Assembly (NCBI RefSeq): GCF_007421815.1
Contig: NZ_VLNT01000004.1
Span: forward strand, 1 to 64,000
Direction of reading: 5' to 3'
DNA length: 64,000 nt
Origin: Aeromicrobium piscarium
GTDB taxonomy: Bacteria; Actinomycetota; Actinomycetes; Propionibacteriales; Nocardioidaceae
Shown here piece by piece: positions 25,895 to 34,602 of the stretch. Position 1 is the first letter of the stretch; every line of letters begins with the position of its first letter. The notes beneath the pieces were generated by a model. That model did no database searches. It had not been told where the DNA came from and saw nothing but the letters and a program-made list of their open reading frames with translations. A program made the position numbers and the translations under genes.

Positions 25895-26584
25895 TCACCA
25901 CCAGGAGATCGACGACAGCGCTCCCGCCAGCATCGGCACGATGCCGACCAGGAAGAAAGCCGGCAGGAAACATGCCCCCAATGGCGCGGCCGTGCGCACC
26001 GCCACCCGCCGCGCGGCATCACGACGCTCGGCGTACCGTTCGCGGCGCAGCTCGCGGGCGCTGTCCTGCAGTACCGAGCCAGCCGGGACGCCATGACGCT
26101 CCGCGCGTATCAGGGAACGAGCGAGCGGTGCGAGCGGCCCCTGAAGGTGTTCCGCCCACACCGCGGTGTCCTCGCCGGCGACGGCGAGCCGGCGGGTGAC
26201 GGCGATGAGCTGGCCGCGAAGCGGATCGGACACGGCCGCGGCCACCGACTCGAGCGCGCGACGCAGCGGCACCCCCGCGTCCATGGCGGCGACCAGCAGT
26301 TCGACGGCCAAGGGCAACTGCTCGGCCACCCGCAAGCGCTCACGACGGCGAGCCGCGGGTTCCAGCCGGGCGATCCATCGGGCCGCCAACGGCGCTGCGA
26401 TCGCACCGACCACGGCGCCGAGGAGGCCGGCGACCACGAGGCCGAGCAACGGGCAGATCGCCCAGGCCAGGTGTTCGGGGTGCAGCCGTGACACCCGGCG
26501 TCCCTGACGCACCCGCGTGCGGTGTCGAGGACGTGCCGGTATGCCGCACCACATCGCCAGCGCCGCGCAGATCGCGGCGATCAC
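25895..26584 (-). CDS. tadC: TadC-like type II secretion F-domain membrane protein
   Basis: 229 residues from the GTG at 26584, which overlaps the tadB stop. N-terminal membrane segments (LAWAICPLLGLVVAGLLGAV), a cytoplasmic T2SSF domain (EQLPLAVELLVAAMDAGVPL with RRALESVAAAV) and C-terminal helices. With TadB it forms the inner-membrane platform on which TadA ATPase works. Confidence 0.85.
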   Translation of the reverse strand: MIAAICAALAMWCGIPARPRHRTRVRQGRRVSRLHPEHLAWAICPLLGLVVAGLLGAVVGAIAAPLAARWIARLEPAARRRERLRVAEQLPLAVELLVAAMDAGVPLRRALESVAAAVSDPLRGQLIAVTRRLAVAGEDTAVWAEHLQGPLAPLARSLIRAERHGVPAGSVLQDSARELRRERYAERRDAARRVAVRTAAPLGACFLPAFFLVGIVPMLAGALSSISWW

Positions 26585-27366
26585 GAGGTCTCCGCCCCAT
26601 CGGCGATCCGATCGATCCACAACACGCCCATGCAGGCCAACCCCGCGCCCACAGCCACCGAGAAGGCCACGACCGGATGTGCTGTGATCACCACCCAGAG
26701 GGGATCGCCACCGAATCCCGAGCCGAGCAACAGCCCGAAGACCGGCAGCAATGCCATCAACGCAGCGGTCGCACGCGCCGGAGCGATGCCCGCGGCGACC
26801 TCACGACGAAGATCGCGCTCCTGGCGCTCCACCTCGCTCAGCCGGTCGAGCACCCCGGCAAGGGGCGCGCCGGTGCGGTCGGCGACCTGCCAGGCGATCG
26901 CCAACCGCTCGAGGCCGTCATCACCCGGGCCGCGACGTGCCGCGCGCAATGCCTGCGGGACATCGGCCGCGCGCTGCGCGGCCGTCGCCGCCGAACGGAC
27001 GACCGGCTCGTCCTCGGCCGCATGCCCCAGAGCGGCAGGGGCAGGGAGCCCGGCGCGCAGGGACGCGGCCAGCACGAGGATCAGCTCGGTCACCTGCCCG
27101 GCCCGCGCCTGGCGTCGAGCCCGCTGGCGATTCTTGCGCCAACGCAGCGCGGCCGTGGCGACGACCGCGGCGCTCCCGACTCCGAGGAGAGCCAGCGCCG
27201 GTGTCATCACGATCGCCACCGCCAGGGTCGCCGGAGCACCCGCAAGCAGGACGAGGACCCCGGGGGGCGGCGGTTCGGGCCGCTGAACACGAGCCCGCAA
27301 CGCCGAGAACCGGCACCAGACGGCTCCGGAGGCGCAGACGGCACTGACGATCGCCATGGTGGTCAT
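26581..27366 (-). CDS. tadB: TadB-like type II secretion F-domain membrane protein
   Basis: 261 residues. N-terminal hydrophobic pair, then the T2SSF domain (ELILVLAASLRAGLPAPAAL ... ADRTGAPLAGVLDRLSEVER) and two C-terminal membrane helices. Partner of TadC in the pilus assembly platform. The ATG at 27366 overlaps the tadA stop. Confidence 0.87.
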   Translation of the reverse strand: MTTMAIVSAVCASGAVWCRFSALRARVQRPEPPPPGVLVLLAGAPATLAVAIVMTPALALLGVGSAAVVATAALRWRKNRQRARRQARAGQVTELILVLAASLRAGLPAPAALGHAAEDEPVVRSAATAAQRAADVPQALRAARRGPGDDGLERLAIAWQVADRTGAPLAGVLDRLSEVERQERDLRREVAAGIAPARATAALMALLPVFGLLLGSGFGGDPLWVVITAHPVVAFSVAVGAGLACMGVLWIDRIADGAETS

Positions 27367-28502
27367 CGGGCGAGCACCTGGCCGAGCACGTCCGACCCCA
27401 CGGAGACACACCCTCGACGGGCGCACCACGCCGTCACGACCTCGACGAGGCCGCCCGGCGAGCGGGTCACCCCCGCTATCTCGGCGATATGACGGCGACC
27501 GGCGGCACGGCCCACGTGGACGACAGCATCCAACCCAGCGGCGAGCTGGCTGTGCACAGCATCGCGAGCCAAGCCGGCGGCCACGCCCAGCGCCTCGAAC
27601 CGAGCGGGGACGACCCCCGGTGCGTTGGCGTGCACGGTGCCGCAGCCGCCCTCGTGACCGGTGTTGAGCGCCGCGAGCAGATCGACCACCTCGCCGCCGC
27701 GCACCTCCCCGACCACGAGCCGATCCGGTCGCATGCGCAGCGCCTGTCGCACGAGATCGCGCACGGATACCGCGCCGGCACCCTCGACATTGGGTGGCCT
27801 CGCCTCCAGACCCACCACGTGCGGATGGTCGGGACGCAGCTCGCTGGCATCCTCCACCACCACGAGACGCTCGTCCGCCGGGACCTCGCCCAGCAGCGCC
27901 GCCAGCACCGTGGTCTTGCCCGAGCCCGTTCCGCCGGTGACGACGAAGGCGGCCCGGGCGGCCACCAGCGCACGCAGCAGGGCGGCGCCCTCCTCGTCGA
28001 TCGCGCCGGTGCGCACGAGATCGGTCAGGGAGAAGGATCGACGAGCGGGGATCCGCAGCGAGATGGTGGTGCCGGGGCGTGCGAGCGGCGCGAGCACGGC
28101 ATGGACACGCGTGCCGTCCGGGAGCCGCGCGTCCACCCACGGGCTCGCTTCGTCGAGACGACGCCCGGCGTGCGCGGCCAGACGTTGCGCGAGACGGCGC
28201 ACCGCCGCATCGTCGGGGAAGCCGATCCGTTGTCGTTCCAGCCCGCGCCCACGGTCGAGGTACACCTCGTCGGGGCCGTTGACCAGCACATCGGTGACAC
28301 CCTCGAGCCTCAGCAGAGGCTCGAGGGGACCAGCGCCCAGGGCCTCGGCGCGCAGCAGGTCGACCACCGCCAAGAGTTGCTGCGCGCCCACCACACCGTG
28401 TCCGGCCGCGACCGCCGCCGCCACCGTGGCCGGTGTGGCCTCCTCGCCCGTGGCGGCCAGCCTGCGCCGGACCGTCTCGACCATCTGCGGGTCGGGCGTC
28501 AT
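27363..28502 (-). CDS. tadA: Flp pilus assembly ATPase TadA (CpaF family)
   Basis: 379 residues. Secretion ATPase with Walker A VVTGGTGSGKTT, Asp box (LVVVEDASELRP), Walker B (RLVVGEVRGGEVVDLL) and His box (NTGHEGGCGTVHAN). It drives pilin polymerisation and perhaps retraction. N-terminal helical domain of about 100 residues. ATGA overlaps both neighbours. Confidence 0.95.
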   Translation of the reverse strand: MTPDPQMVETVRRRLAATGEEATPATVAAAVAAGHGVVGAQQLLAVVDLLRAEALGAGPLEPLLRLEGVTDVLVNGPDEVYLDRGRGLERQRIGFPDDAAVRRLAQRLAAHAGRRLDEASPWVDARLPDGTRVHAVLAPLARPGTTISLRIPARRSFSLTDLVRTGAIDEEGAALLRALVAARAAFVVTGGTGSGKTTVLAALLGEVPADERLVVVEDASELRPDHPHVVGLEARPPNVEGAGAVSVRDLVRQALRMRPDRLVVGEVRGGEVVDLLAALNTGHEGGCGTVHANAPGVVPARFEALGVAAGLARDAVHSQLAAGLDAVVHVGRAAGRRHIAEIAGVTRSPGGLVEVVTAWCARRGCVSVGSDVLGQVLAR

Positions 28503-29536
28503 GACGCGTCCTCGATTCCCACCGCATCGAGGACACGACCCGCCACGCGCCGCAGCGACCGCGATCGCACCGGGCCGCGGCCGGCCTCGACGTCCTCGGC
28601 GAGACGGCGATCGCGGCGCAGGCGTGTGAGCACCGGAAGTCCGAGGGATCGCTCGACGTCACCGGGCCCCAGGCCGGCGCGCACGGCACGGGAGACCACC
28701 AGACGCCGATCGTTGAGCTCTCGCCAGCGGGCCACCGAACGGCGCGCGGCGCTGACGCCCGTCACGTTCTCGGGGACGAGCAACACGAGGGCCACGGAGC
28801 GAGCGATGATGTCGGCCCCCAGCTCCGTCGAGACCGCGTGCCTCGGCACATCGGCGATCACGACATCGAATCCGCGCTCGACCGCGGAGAGCACGGGCCC
28901 CGGAGCGACCGGAGGGCGATCCTCCGGTCCGAAGGAGAGCACGGCCGATCCCGCGGCCATCGGGAAAGCCTCCGCGAGCGCCCGCGCGGCCACATGCCCG
29001 TCGGCCCGGGCGATGTCGTGCCATCGCAGTCCGGGGGTGTTCTCGTTGCCGGCCGTGGTGTGCAGGCCCGGGCCCTCGGCATCGGCGTCGACGGCCAGGG
29101 CCCGCATGCCTCTCTGCCCGGCGAGCTGAGCGCACCCGACCGTGAGAGTGGATGCGCCGATACCTCCGGTGAGGCCGACGACGCTCAGGACACACGCCGC
29201 TCCACGACCGTCGAGCGCGGCGGTGAGCGCACCGGTGATGGCATCGTCGTCCTGCGGGGCGAACACCCCCACCGCGCCCACCGCGACCGCATCGCGCCAC
29301 AGCCGCTCGGCGGGGGCCTCCTCGACGACCAGCACGTGGTCGCGTCGCGCGAGCCCCGCGGTGGCCAACGCCGCGAGCTCGTCGCCGCCGACCACGATCG
29401 CACCCGCCGTGCGCCACACCCGGCGGACCGCTGAGGCCTCCGCAACATCGACCACCTCCGCGCCGACGGCCGCGCCCCAGCGACGGCCGCGCTCGATGAG
29501 CGACGTGTTCTGGCTGATGACCCCGATGGATGACAT
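28499..29536 (-). CDS. ssd: Septum-site-determining protein Ssd / CpaE-like ParA ATPase
   Basis: 345 residues. N-terminal degenerate receiver-like domain (MSSIGVISQNTSLIERGRRW), then a MinD/ParA fold with a deviant P-loop GLTGGIGASTLTVG, in which the usual GKGG Lys is replaced, and VDADAEGPGLHTTAG. In mycobacteria Ssd affects septation; in other bacteria CpaE/TadZ positions the pilus machine. First gene of the tad operon; divergent from the HAD gene. Confidence 0.88.
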   Translation of the reverse strand: MSSIGVISQNTSLIERGRRWGAAVGAEVVDVAEASAVRRVWRTAGAIVVGGDELAALATAGLARRDHVLVVEEAPAERLWRDAVAVGAVGVFAPQDDDAITGALTAALDGRGAACVLSVVGLTGGIGASTLTVGCAQLAGQRGMRALAVDADAEGPGLHTTAGNENTPGLRWHDIARADGHVAARALAEAFPMAAGSAVLSFGPEDRPPVAPGPVLSAVERGFDVVIADVPRHAVSTELGADIIARSVALVLLVPENVTGVSAARRSVARWRELNDRRLVVSRAVRAGLGPGDVERSLGLPVLTRLRRDRRLAEDVEAGRGPVRSRSLRRVAGRVLDAVGIEDAS

Positions 29537-29638
29537 GGCCTCAGCGTCACCGCGACCGCCGACATCGGCAAGGCCTCTCGCGCGGGGTTGTGGACAACAT
29601 CGGCACCGCCGCCCGATCAGACCCCGTACCCTGGTGGC

Positions 29639-30427
29639 ATGGGCCGCACCGCCGCCTTCTTCGACCTGGACAAGACGATCATCGCCCGGTCGAGCACGCT
29701 CGCGTTCAGCCGTCCGCTGTTCGCCGAGGGACTGCTCAGCCGCCGTGCGGTGCTGCGCAGCGCCTATGCCCAGTTCGTCTTCGCCGCGAACGGCGCCGAC
29801 CATGAGCAGATGGAGGCGATGCGCGGCTATCTCACCGAGATGGTCCGCGGCTGGGATGTGCAGACCGTCCGCCAGGTGGTGGCCGAGACGCTGCACGAGA
29901 CCATCGAGCCGATCGTGTACGCCGAGGCGGTAGACCTGATCGCCGAGCATCACGCCGCCGGCCGCGATGTCGTCATCGTGTCGGCATCGGGCCGCGAGGT
30001 GGTCGAGCCCATCGGGGCGATGCTGGGCGTCGACCGGGTCATCGCCACCGACCTCGTCATCGAGGACGGCCGGTACACCGGTGAGATCCTCCACTACGCC
30101 TACGGCGACGGCAAGGCGGAGCTCATCGAGGATCTCGCCGAGACCGAGGGCTATGACCTCGCCGACTGCTACGCCTACTCCGACTCCGAGACCGATATCC
30201 CGATGCTGCGCATCGTCGGCCATCCCTTCGCCGTCAATCCCGACAAGGTCCTGCGCGAGCAGGCCGAGGCGGAAGGATGGCCCGTCCTGCTCTTCGCTCG
30301 GCCCGTCGCGCTGCGCGGCCGGTTGAGCTCCCCGACAGGCAAGGCCGTGGCCGCCTTCGGAGTGGCCGCCGGCGTCTCGCTCGCGGGAGCCGCCGTCGCC
30401 TCGCTGCTCCGGCGACGCCTCGTCTGA
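29639..30427 (+). CDS. HAD-IB family hydrolase (SerB-like phosphatase)
   Basis: 262 residues. HAD motif I FFDLDKTII at the start, motif II VIVSASGR, motif III Lys in GDGKAELI, and motif IV YSDSETDIPML. A C-terminal hydrophobic segment (VAAFGVAAGVSLAGAAVASL) ending in RRRLV could anchor it to the membrane. Family members dephosphorylate phosphoserine or lysophosphatidate-type substrates. Same place as Rv3661 in mycobacteria. GTG/ATG choice is clear: ATG at 29639. Confidence 0.9.
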   Translation: MGRTAAFFDLDKTIIARSSTLAFSRPLFAEGLLSRRAVLRSAYAQFVFAANGADHEQMEAMRGYLTEMVRGWDVQTVRQVVAETLHETIEPIVYAEAVDLIAEHHAAGRDVVIVSASGREVVEPIGAMLGVDRVIATDLVIEDGRYTGEILHYAYGDGKAELIEDLAETEGYDLADCYAYSDSETDIPMLRIVGHPFAVNPDKVLREQAEAEGWPVLLFARPVALRGRLSSPTGKAVAAFGVAAGVSLAGAAVASLLRRRLV

Positions 30428-30437
30428 GCCGGCCGTC

Positions 30438-30530
30438 GGTGGTTTCGATACGCCCGACCGAGCTCCTCCGTCGCCGGTCGGGCTACTCAACCAACGAACA
30501 CCGTCCCTCGGTGGCCGAGTAGCGCCTGGG
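30438..30530. repeat. Intergenic repeat, family E (copy 1)
   Basis: GGTGGTTTCGATACGCCC with CCGACCG and a paired CGGTCGGGC, then CTACTCAACC, and a second half with GGCCGAGTAGCGCC. It fills the gap between the convergent HAD and ABC-ATPase genes. The GTTTCGATACG word recurs at 33356-33393 as TCTCGATACG. Confidence 0.65.
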
Positions 30531-30550
30531 GGTACCTCCGAGGTGGCGCG

Positions 30551-31306
30551 TCAGTAGTAGACCGCGAGGGGGCCGTTCGGCCCGTCGATCACCCGCACGG
30601 GGGTGTCGAAGACGCGGGTGAGGACGTCATCGGTCAGGATCTCCTCGGGCGGGCCGAACTCGGCCACCCGGCCGTCCTTCATCGCGCAGATCCGGTCGGC
30701 GTAGTGCCCGGCGAAGTTGATGTCGTGCAGCACGATGACGATGGTGCGGCCGAGCTCCTCGGCCGCACGGTGCAGGTGCTGCATCATCTGCACCGAGTGC
30801 CGCATGTCCAGGTTGTTGAGCGGCTCGTCGAGCAGCACATACTCGGTGTCCTGCGACAGCACCATCGCCACATAGGCGCGCTGACGCTGGCCGCCGGACA
30901 GCTGGTCGAGATAGCGGTTCTCCAGGGCGTCGAGGTCGAGGAAGTCGATCGCCTCGCTGATGATCTTCTCGTCGGCGACGGTCAGCCGGCCCTTGGAGTA
31001 CGGGAACCGTCCGAACGCGACGAGCTGACGCACCGTGAGCCGGGTGATGAAGTGGTTCTCCTGCCGCAGGATCGACACGATCTTGGCCAGGTCCTTCGAG
31101 GCCGTGCTGGCGACGTCGTAGCCGGCGATCTCGATCGTGCCGGCGTCCATGCCCATCAGCCGGCCGATCATCGTCAACAGCGTCGACTTGCCGGCACCAT
31201 TGGGCCCGACGAGGGCGGTGATGCCCCCGCGCGGGATCTCCAGGTCGACCGGCCCGATGGCGACCTCGCTGCTGTACTCCTTGAGCACCTCGGCCAGAGT
31301 GATCAC
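30551..31306 (-). CDS. Iron-siderophore ABC transporter ATP-binding protein
   Basis: 251 residues with Walker A GPNGAGKST, the signature LSGGQRQRAYVA, Walker B YVLLDEPLNNLD and switch His in VLHDINFA. FecE/FepC-type. It powers uptake through the two FecCD-type permeases just upstream. The GTG start at 31306 overlaps the permease stop. Last gene of the operon. Confidence 0.93.
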   Translation of the reverse strand: MITLAEVLKEYSSEVAIGPVDLEIPRGGITALVGPNGAGKSTLLTMIGRLMGMDAGTIEIAGYDVASTASKDLAKIVSILRQENHFITRLTVRQLVAFGRFPYSKGRLTVADEKIISEAIDFLDLDALENRYLDQLSGGQRQRAYVAMVLSQDTEYVLLDEPLNNLDMRHSVQMMQHLHRAAEELGRTIVIVLHDINFAGHYADRICAMKDGRVAEFGPPEEILTDDVLTRVFDTPVRVIDGPNGPLAVYY

Positions 31307-32340
31307 AGACGGCCCTTTCTGAGGATGACGAAGAGGAACACCGCTCCCCCGACCAGCTCGATGACGATCGAGACGACGCCATGGGCGTAGAAGACATTGC
31401 GGATGATGAAGTAGGCCCCGCTGAGCACGACGAAGCAGGTGAGCGCGGCGACCGGGAAGACCAGTCGGTGGTCGTAGCTGTCGGCGAACTGATAGGCCAG
31501 CGTCGCCACCAGGAAGCCGAGGAAGGTCATCGGCCCCACGAGGGCTGTTGAGACGGCCATCAGGACCGAGACGAGGAACAGCACCTTCATCAGCTCGGCG
31601 CGGTGGTTGAGTCCGAGGCCGATACTCGCTTCGCGGCCCAGCGAGACGATGTTGAGCCGCCTGGCGTTGAGCCACAGCAGCGCCGCGGGGACGAGGCACA
31701 GCGGGATCGCGACCGGCAGGTACTCGGTGTGGGCGTTGGAGATATTGCCGAACAGCCGCGCCGCGAGCACGTCGAACTCGCTGGGGGTGAGCAGGCGCTG
31801 CATGAAGGTCGCGATGGAGCCGAGGCCGCCGCCGATGATGATGCCGATCAGCAGCATGATCTGCAGATTCGCGTAGCGGCCCGAGAGCAGCCAGCCGTAG
31901 AGCGCCAGCGCGAAGGCGACCATGAGCGCGATCTGCAGGAGGAATTGGGGCAGGCCCTGCAAGGCGATGACCCCTGCGGCGCCGAGGAAGTACACCGCCG
32001 ACGTCTGCACCGCCACGTACAGCGACTCGAATCCCATGATCGAGGGCGTGACGATGCGGTTGTTGGCGACGGTCTGGAAGCTCACGGTGGCCGTCGCCTG
32101 GCAGATCGCCACGATGGCCATGACCACGATATTGGTGGCACGCAGCTCGGCGATCCGCCAGAAGCCGGAGGTGCCGAAGGGCATCGGGTTGTCCCACGCG
32201 AGCAGCCCGAAGGCGAAGCCGACGGCGAGCAGGATCAGGACGCTCAGGACGGCCCAGTAGCGGCGGCGTGCTCGCCGGGTGCCGAGGGAGCGCGACGAAC
32301 GATCGTCGACCGGAGGAGGGGCAGCGAGAGTCTCAGCCAC
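31303..32340 (-). CDS. Iron-siderophore ABC transporter permease (FecCD family), second subunit
   Basis: 345 residues, about nine to ten membrane segments, and a family loop at LVGPMTFLGFLVATLAYQFA that contacts the ATPase. N-terminus has a 30-residue polar leader. Forms the channel with the permease encoded upstream, with which it overlaps by 8 bases. Confidence 0.92.
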   Translation of the reverse strand: MAETLAAPPPVDDRSSRSLGTRRARRRYWAVLSVLILLAVGFAFGLLAWDNPMPFGTSGFWRIAELRATNIVVMAIVAICQATATVSFQTVANNRIVTPSIMGFESLYVAVQTSAVYFLGAAGVIALQGLPQFLLQIALMVAFALALYGWLLSGRYANLQIMLLIGIIIGGGLGSIATFMQRLLTPSEFDVLAARLFGNISNAHTEYLPVAIPLCLVPAALLWLNARRLNIVSLGREASIGLGLNHRAELMKVLFLVSVLMAVSTALVGPMTFLGFLVATLAYQFADSYDHRLVFPVAALTCFVVLSGAYFIIRNVFYAHGVVSIVIELVGGAVFLFVILRKGRL

Positions 32341-33340
32341 GTCGACGCTGCCTCAGCAGGAGCCCGACGAAGACGACCGAGCCGACGATCCCGAGGATCA
32401 GCGACACCGGCACTTCGAAGGGCATGATGATCGTCCGACCGATGAGATCGCAGACCGTGACGATGCCGATGCCGAGCAGGCACACCCACGGCAGATTGCT
32501 GCGCAGGTCGTCGCCACGGATCATCGAGACGACATTGGGCACGATGAGCCCGAGGAACGGCAGGTTGCCGACCACCACGGTGACGACACCGGTGGCCACG
32601 GCGATCAGGGTCGTGCCCAGCAGTACGACGCGCTGGTAGTTGACGCCGATATTCGTCGAGATCTCCTCGCCGAGGCCGGCCACCGTGAACCGGTCGGCGA
32701 CCACGAACACCGCGACGGCCACGAAGGCCACGATCCACAGCATCTCGTACTGGCCGCGGAGCACGGAGGTGAAGCTGCCCGCGAACCACACACCCAGGCT
32801 CTGGAGCATGTCGGTCTCGAGCGCCACGAAGGTGGAGATCGAGCTCACAACCGCACCCAGCATGATGCCGACGATCGGCACGATGAGCGAGGAGCGCAGC
32901 GACACCCGGCGCAGGAAGGCGAAGAACACCATCGTCCCGATGAACGCCGCGATGACGGCGCCGATCATCCGGGTGGTGATGCTGGCTCCCGGGATGAGGA
33001 TCATGACCGCGAGCAGCCCGAGACCGGCCCACTCGGTCGTGCCCGTGGTGGTCGGCTCGACGAACCGATTCTGGGTGAGCAACTGCATCACGAGACCCGA
33101 CATCGCCATGGCCGCGCCCGCGAGCACGAGGGCGATCGTCCGCGGGATGCGGGTGATCGCGAACATCTGCCCGCCGTCGTCGGCGCCGAAGATGTCATAG
33201 ACGCCGGTGAACAGCGAGAGCACCAGCAGCAGGCCCACGACGAGGATGCCGACCAGCAGCTTCCAGTCGAAGAGCTTGCCCTTGGAACGAGCGGCCGACG
33301 GATCGGCGGCGACCTGCGATGTGCTCTCAGCCCCGCTCAT
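32333..33340 (-). CDS. Iron-siderophore ABC transporter permease (FecCD family), first subunit
   Basis: 335 residues, multi-spanning, with NLPFLGLIVPNVVSMIRGDD, the FecCD coupling-helix region. A 116-base gap holding a hairpin separates it from the binding-protein gene, although all are read in one direction. Confidence 0.92.
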   Translation of the reverse strand: MSGAESTSQVAADPSAARSKGKLFDWKLLVGILVVGLLLVLSLFTGVYDIFGADDGGQMFAITRIPRTIALVLAGAAMAMSGLVMQLLTQNRFVEPTTTGTTEWAGLGLLAVMILIPGASITTRMIGAVIAAFIGTMVFFAFLRRVSLRSSLIVPIVGIMLGAVVSSISTFVALETDMLQSLGVWFAGSFTSVLRGQYEMLWIVAFVAVAVFVVADRFTVAGLGEEISTNIGVNYQRVVLLGTTLIAVATGVVTVVVGNLPFLGLIVPNVVSMIRGDDLRSNLPWVCLLGIGIVTVCDLIGRTIIMPFEVPVSLILGIVGSVVFVGLLLRQRRRG

Positions 33341-33355
33341 CGTCCCTCCCCGTCA

Positions 33356-33393
33356 CGTATCGAGACCACATCGCGTGATGTGGTCTCGATACG
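33356..33393. repeat. Strong hairpin / family E repeat inside the iron-uptake operon
   Basis: CGTATCGAGACCACATC and its exact reverse complement flank a 4-base loop, giving a 17-bp stem. It lies between the binding-protein gene and the first permease gene. It could stop or slow transcription, or protect the upstream mRNA, so that the binding protein is made in excess. Confidence 0.8.
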
Positions 33394-33456
33394 ACACTCG
33401 TTCCTCCCCCGCAGGCGGGAGGTGCCCCAGTGGCTGCTCGACCACCGAAGAACATG

Positions 33457-34440
33457 TCAGCTGTTGGCGCCCTCGAGCGCGTCGGCGAAGTCGTTGAGGA
33501 ACTTCGTGTACGTCTGGATGCCCTCATTGGTGTACGTGTCGGCGGGCATGTAGACGATCTGATCGTTCTGCACGGCGGTGACGCCCGCGAGCGCCTCGGA
33601 GTTCTCCAGGATGTCGGCGGCGGGCTCCACATCGCCCTCGCCGACGGCCGCGTCGCGATCCATCACGAGGATCCAGTCGGGATTGGAGTCGGCGATCGCC
33701 TCGACGGAGATGTCATCGCCCTGGTGGTCGTCGGACGCTCCTTCGACCTCCAACGCGGGCGTCAGGCCGAGGATGTCGAAGACCGGGCCGAGGGTGCGTC
33801 CCACGGTCGGGGCGAGGTAGCCGATCTCGCCCCCGGAGGTGTTGACGGCCATGACGCTCTGCGCGCCCTCGTAGGCGGACTGCGCGCGCTCGACGGCCTC
33901 GTCGAAGTCGTCGACGAGCTGCTGGGCCTCGTCCTGCTTGTCGAAGACCTCGCCGAGCACGGTGACCTGGCGCTTGAGTTCCTCGTCGAAGGGCTCGCCG
34001 TCGCGGGGATCGAGCTCGAGGATGGTCGCATCGGGCACGAGCCTGGCGATGTCGTCGTGGAACTGGGCGAAGCGCTGGCCGTTGACGACCAGGTCGGGCT
34101 CGGCCGCCACGATCTGCTCCAGGTCGGGCTCGTTGTGCGTGCCGATATCGATGATCGAGTCATCGGTGGTGTAGTCGATCGTGTCGGGCATCAACGAGAC
34201 GGCCGCGGCGTTCAACTCGATTCCCCAGTCCGACAGGGTCTGGAAGGTGCGGTTGTCGAGGGCGACGACCGACTCCGGTGGCGAGGTGACCGTCTGCGCG
34301 CCGTTGTTGTCTTCCACCTCGACGGTGCTGCTCTCGTTCGATGCGGTGTCGTCATCGGAGTCGGCCGAGGAGCACCCGGCCAGGACGAGGGCGGACGCCG
34401 CGACGAATGAGAGCGTCGCGATCGGACGGCGGAAGGGCAT
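33457..34440 (-). CDS. Iron-siderophore ABC transporter substrate-binding lipoprotein
   Basis: 327 residues. Signal peptide with lipobox LVLAGC (Cys near residue 23), an acidic linker, then a FhuD/FepB-type fold (SVVALDNRTFQTLSDWGI, EQIVAAEPDLVVNGQRF). It captures the ferric chelate outside the membrane. ATG at 34440 is preceded by AAGGAG. An IdeR-like box lies 56 bases upstream, so the operon is probably repressed by iron. Confidence 0.93.
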   Translation of the reverse strand: MPFRRPIATLSFVAASALVLAGCSSADSDDDTASNESSTVEVEDNNGAQTVTSPPESVVALDNRTFQTLSDWGIELNAAAVSLMPDTIDYTTDDSIIDIGTHNEPDLEQIVAAEPDLVVNGQRFAQFHDDIARLVPDATILELDPRDGEPFDEELKRQVTVLGEVFDKQDEAQQLVDDFDEAVERAQSAYEGAQSVMAVNTSGGEIGYLAPTVGRTLGPVFDILGLTPALEVEGASDDHQGDDISVEAIADSNPDWILVMDRDAAVGEGDVEPAADILENSEALAGVTAVQNDQIVYMPADTYTNEGIQTYTKFLNDFADALEGANS

Positions 34441-34495
34441 CGATGTCTCCTTGGGTCGAGCTGACGGGCACGGCCGCGATCGAGGATCGATCGCT

Positions 34496-34514
34496 ATAAG
34501 AGAGGCTAACCTAA
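34496..34514 (-). promoter_or_regulatory. IdeR/DtxR-type iron box
   Basis: On the minus strand TTAGGTTAGCCTCTCTTAT matches the IdeR consensus in its first 12 bases (TTAGGTTAGCCT); the second half is degenerate. A TATAGC that could be the -10 overlaps its downstream end. Bound iron-IdeR here would block the siderophore-uptake operon. Confidence 0.7.
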
Positions 34515-34568
34515 CTAGGTCGCCGGCCCGGACACCTCCCCCATTCGTCGAGCACCCACATCGCCTCT

Positions 34569-34584
34569 TGTGAACTAGATCACA
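34569..34584. promoter_or_regulatory. Consensus GlxR/Crp box
   Basis: TGTGAACTAGATCACA is a perfect match to TGTGA-N6-TCACA and also to the stricter GlxR form with central TA. It overlaps a -35 TTGTGA (34568-34573); with a 17-base spacer follows CATGCT (34591-34596). Centred near -26 of the inferred start, binding would block polymerase. The crp-type gene lies at 62940. Confidence 0.75.
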
Positions 34585-34602
34585 GTGGTGCATGCTGGGC
34601 TT

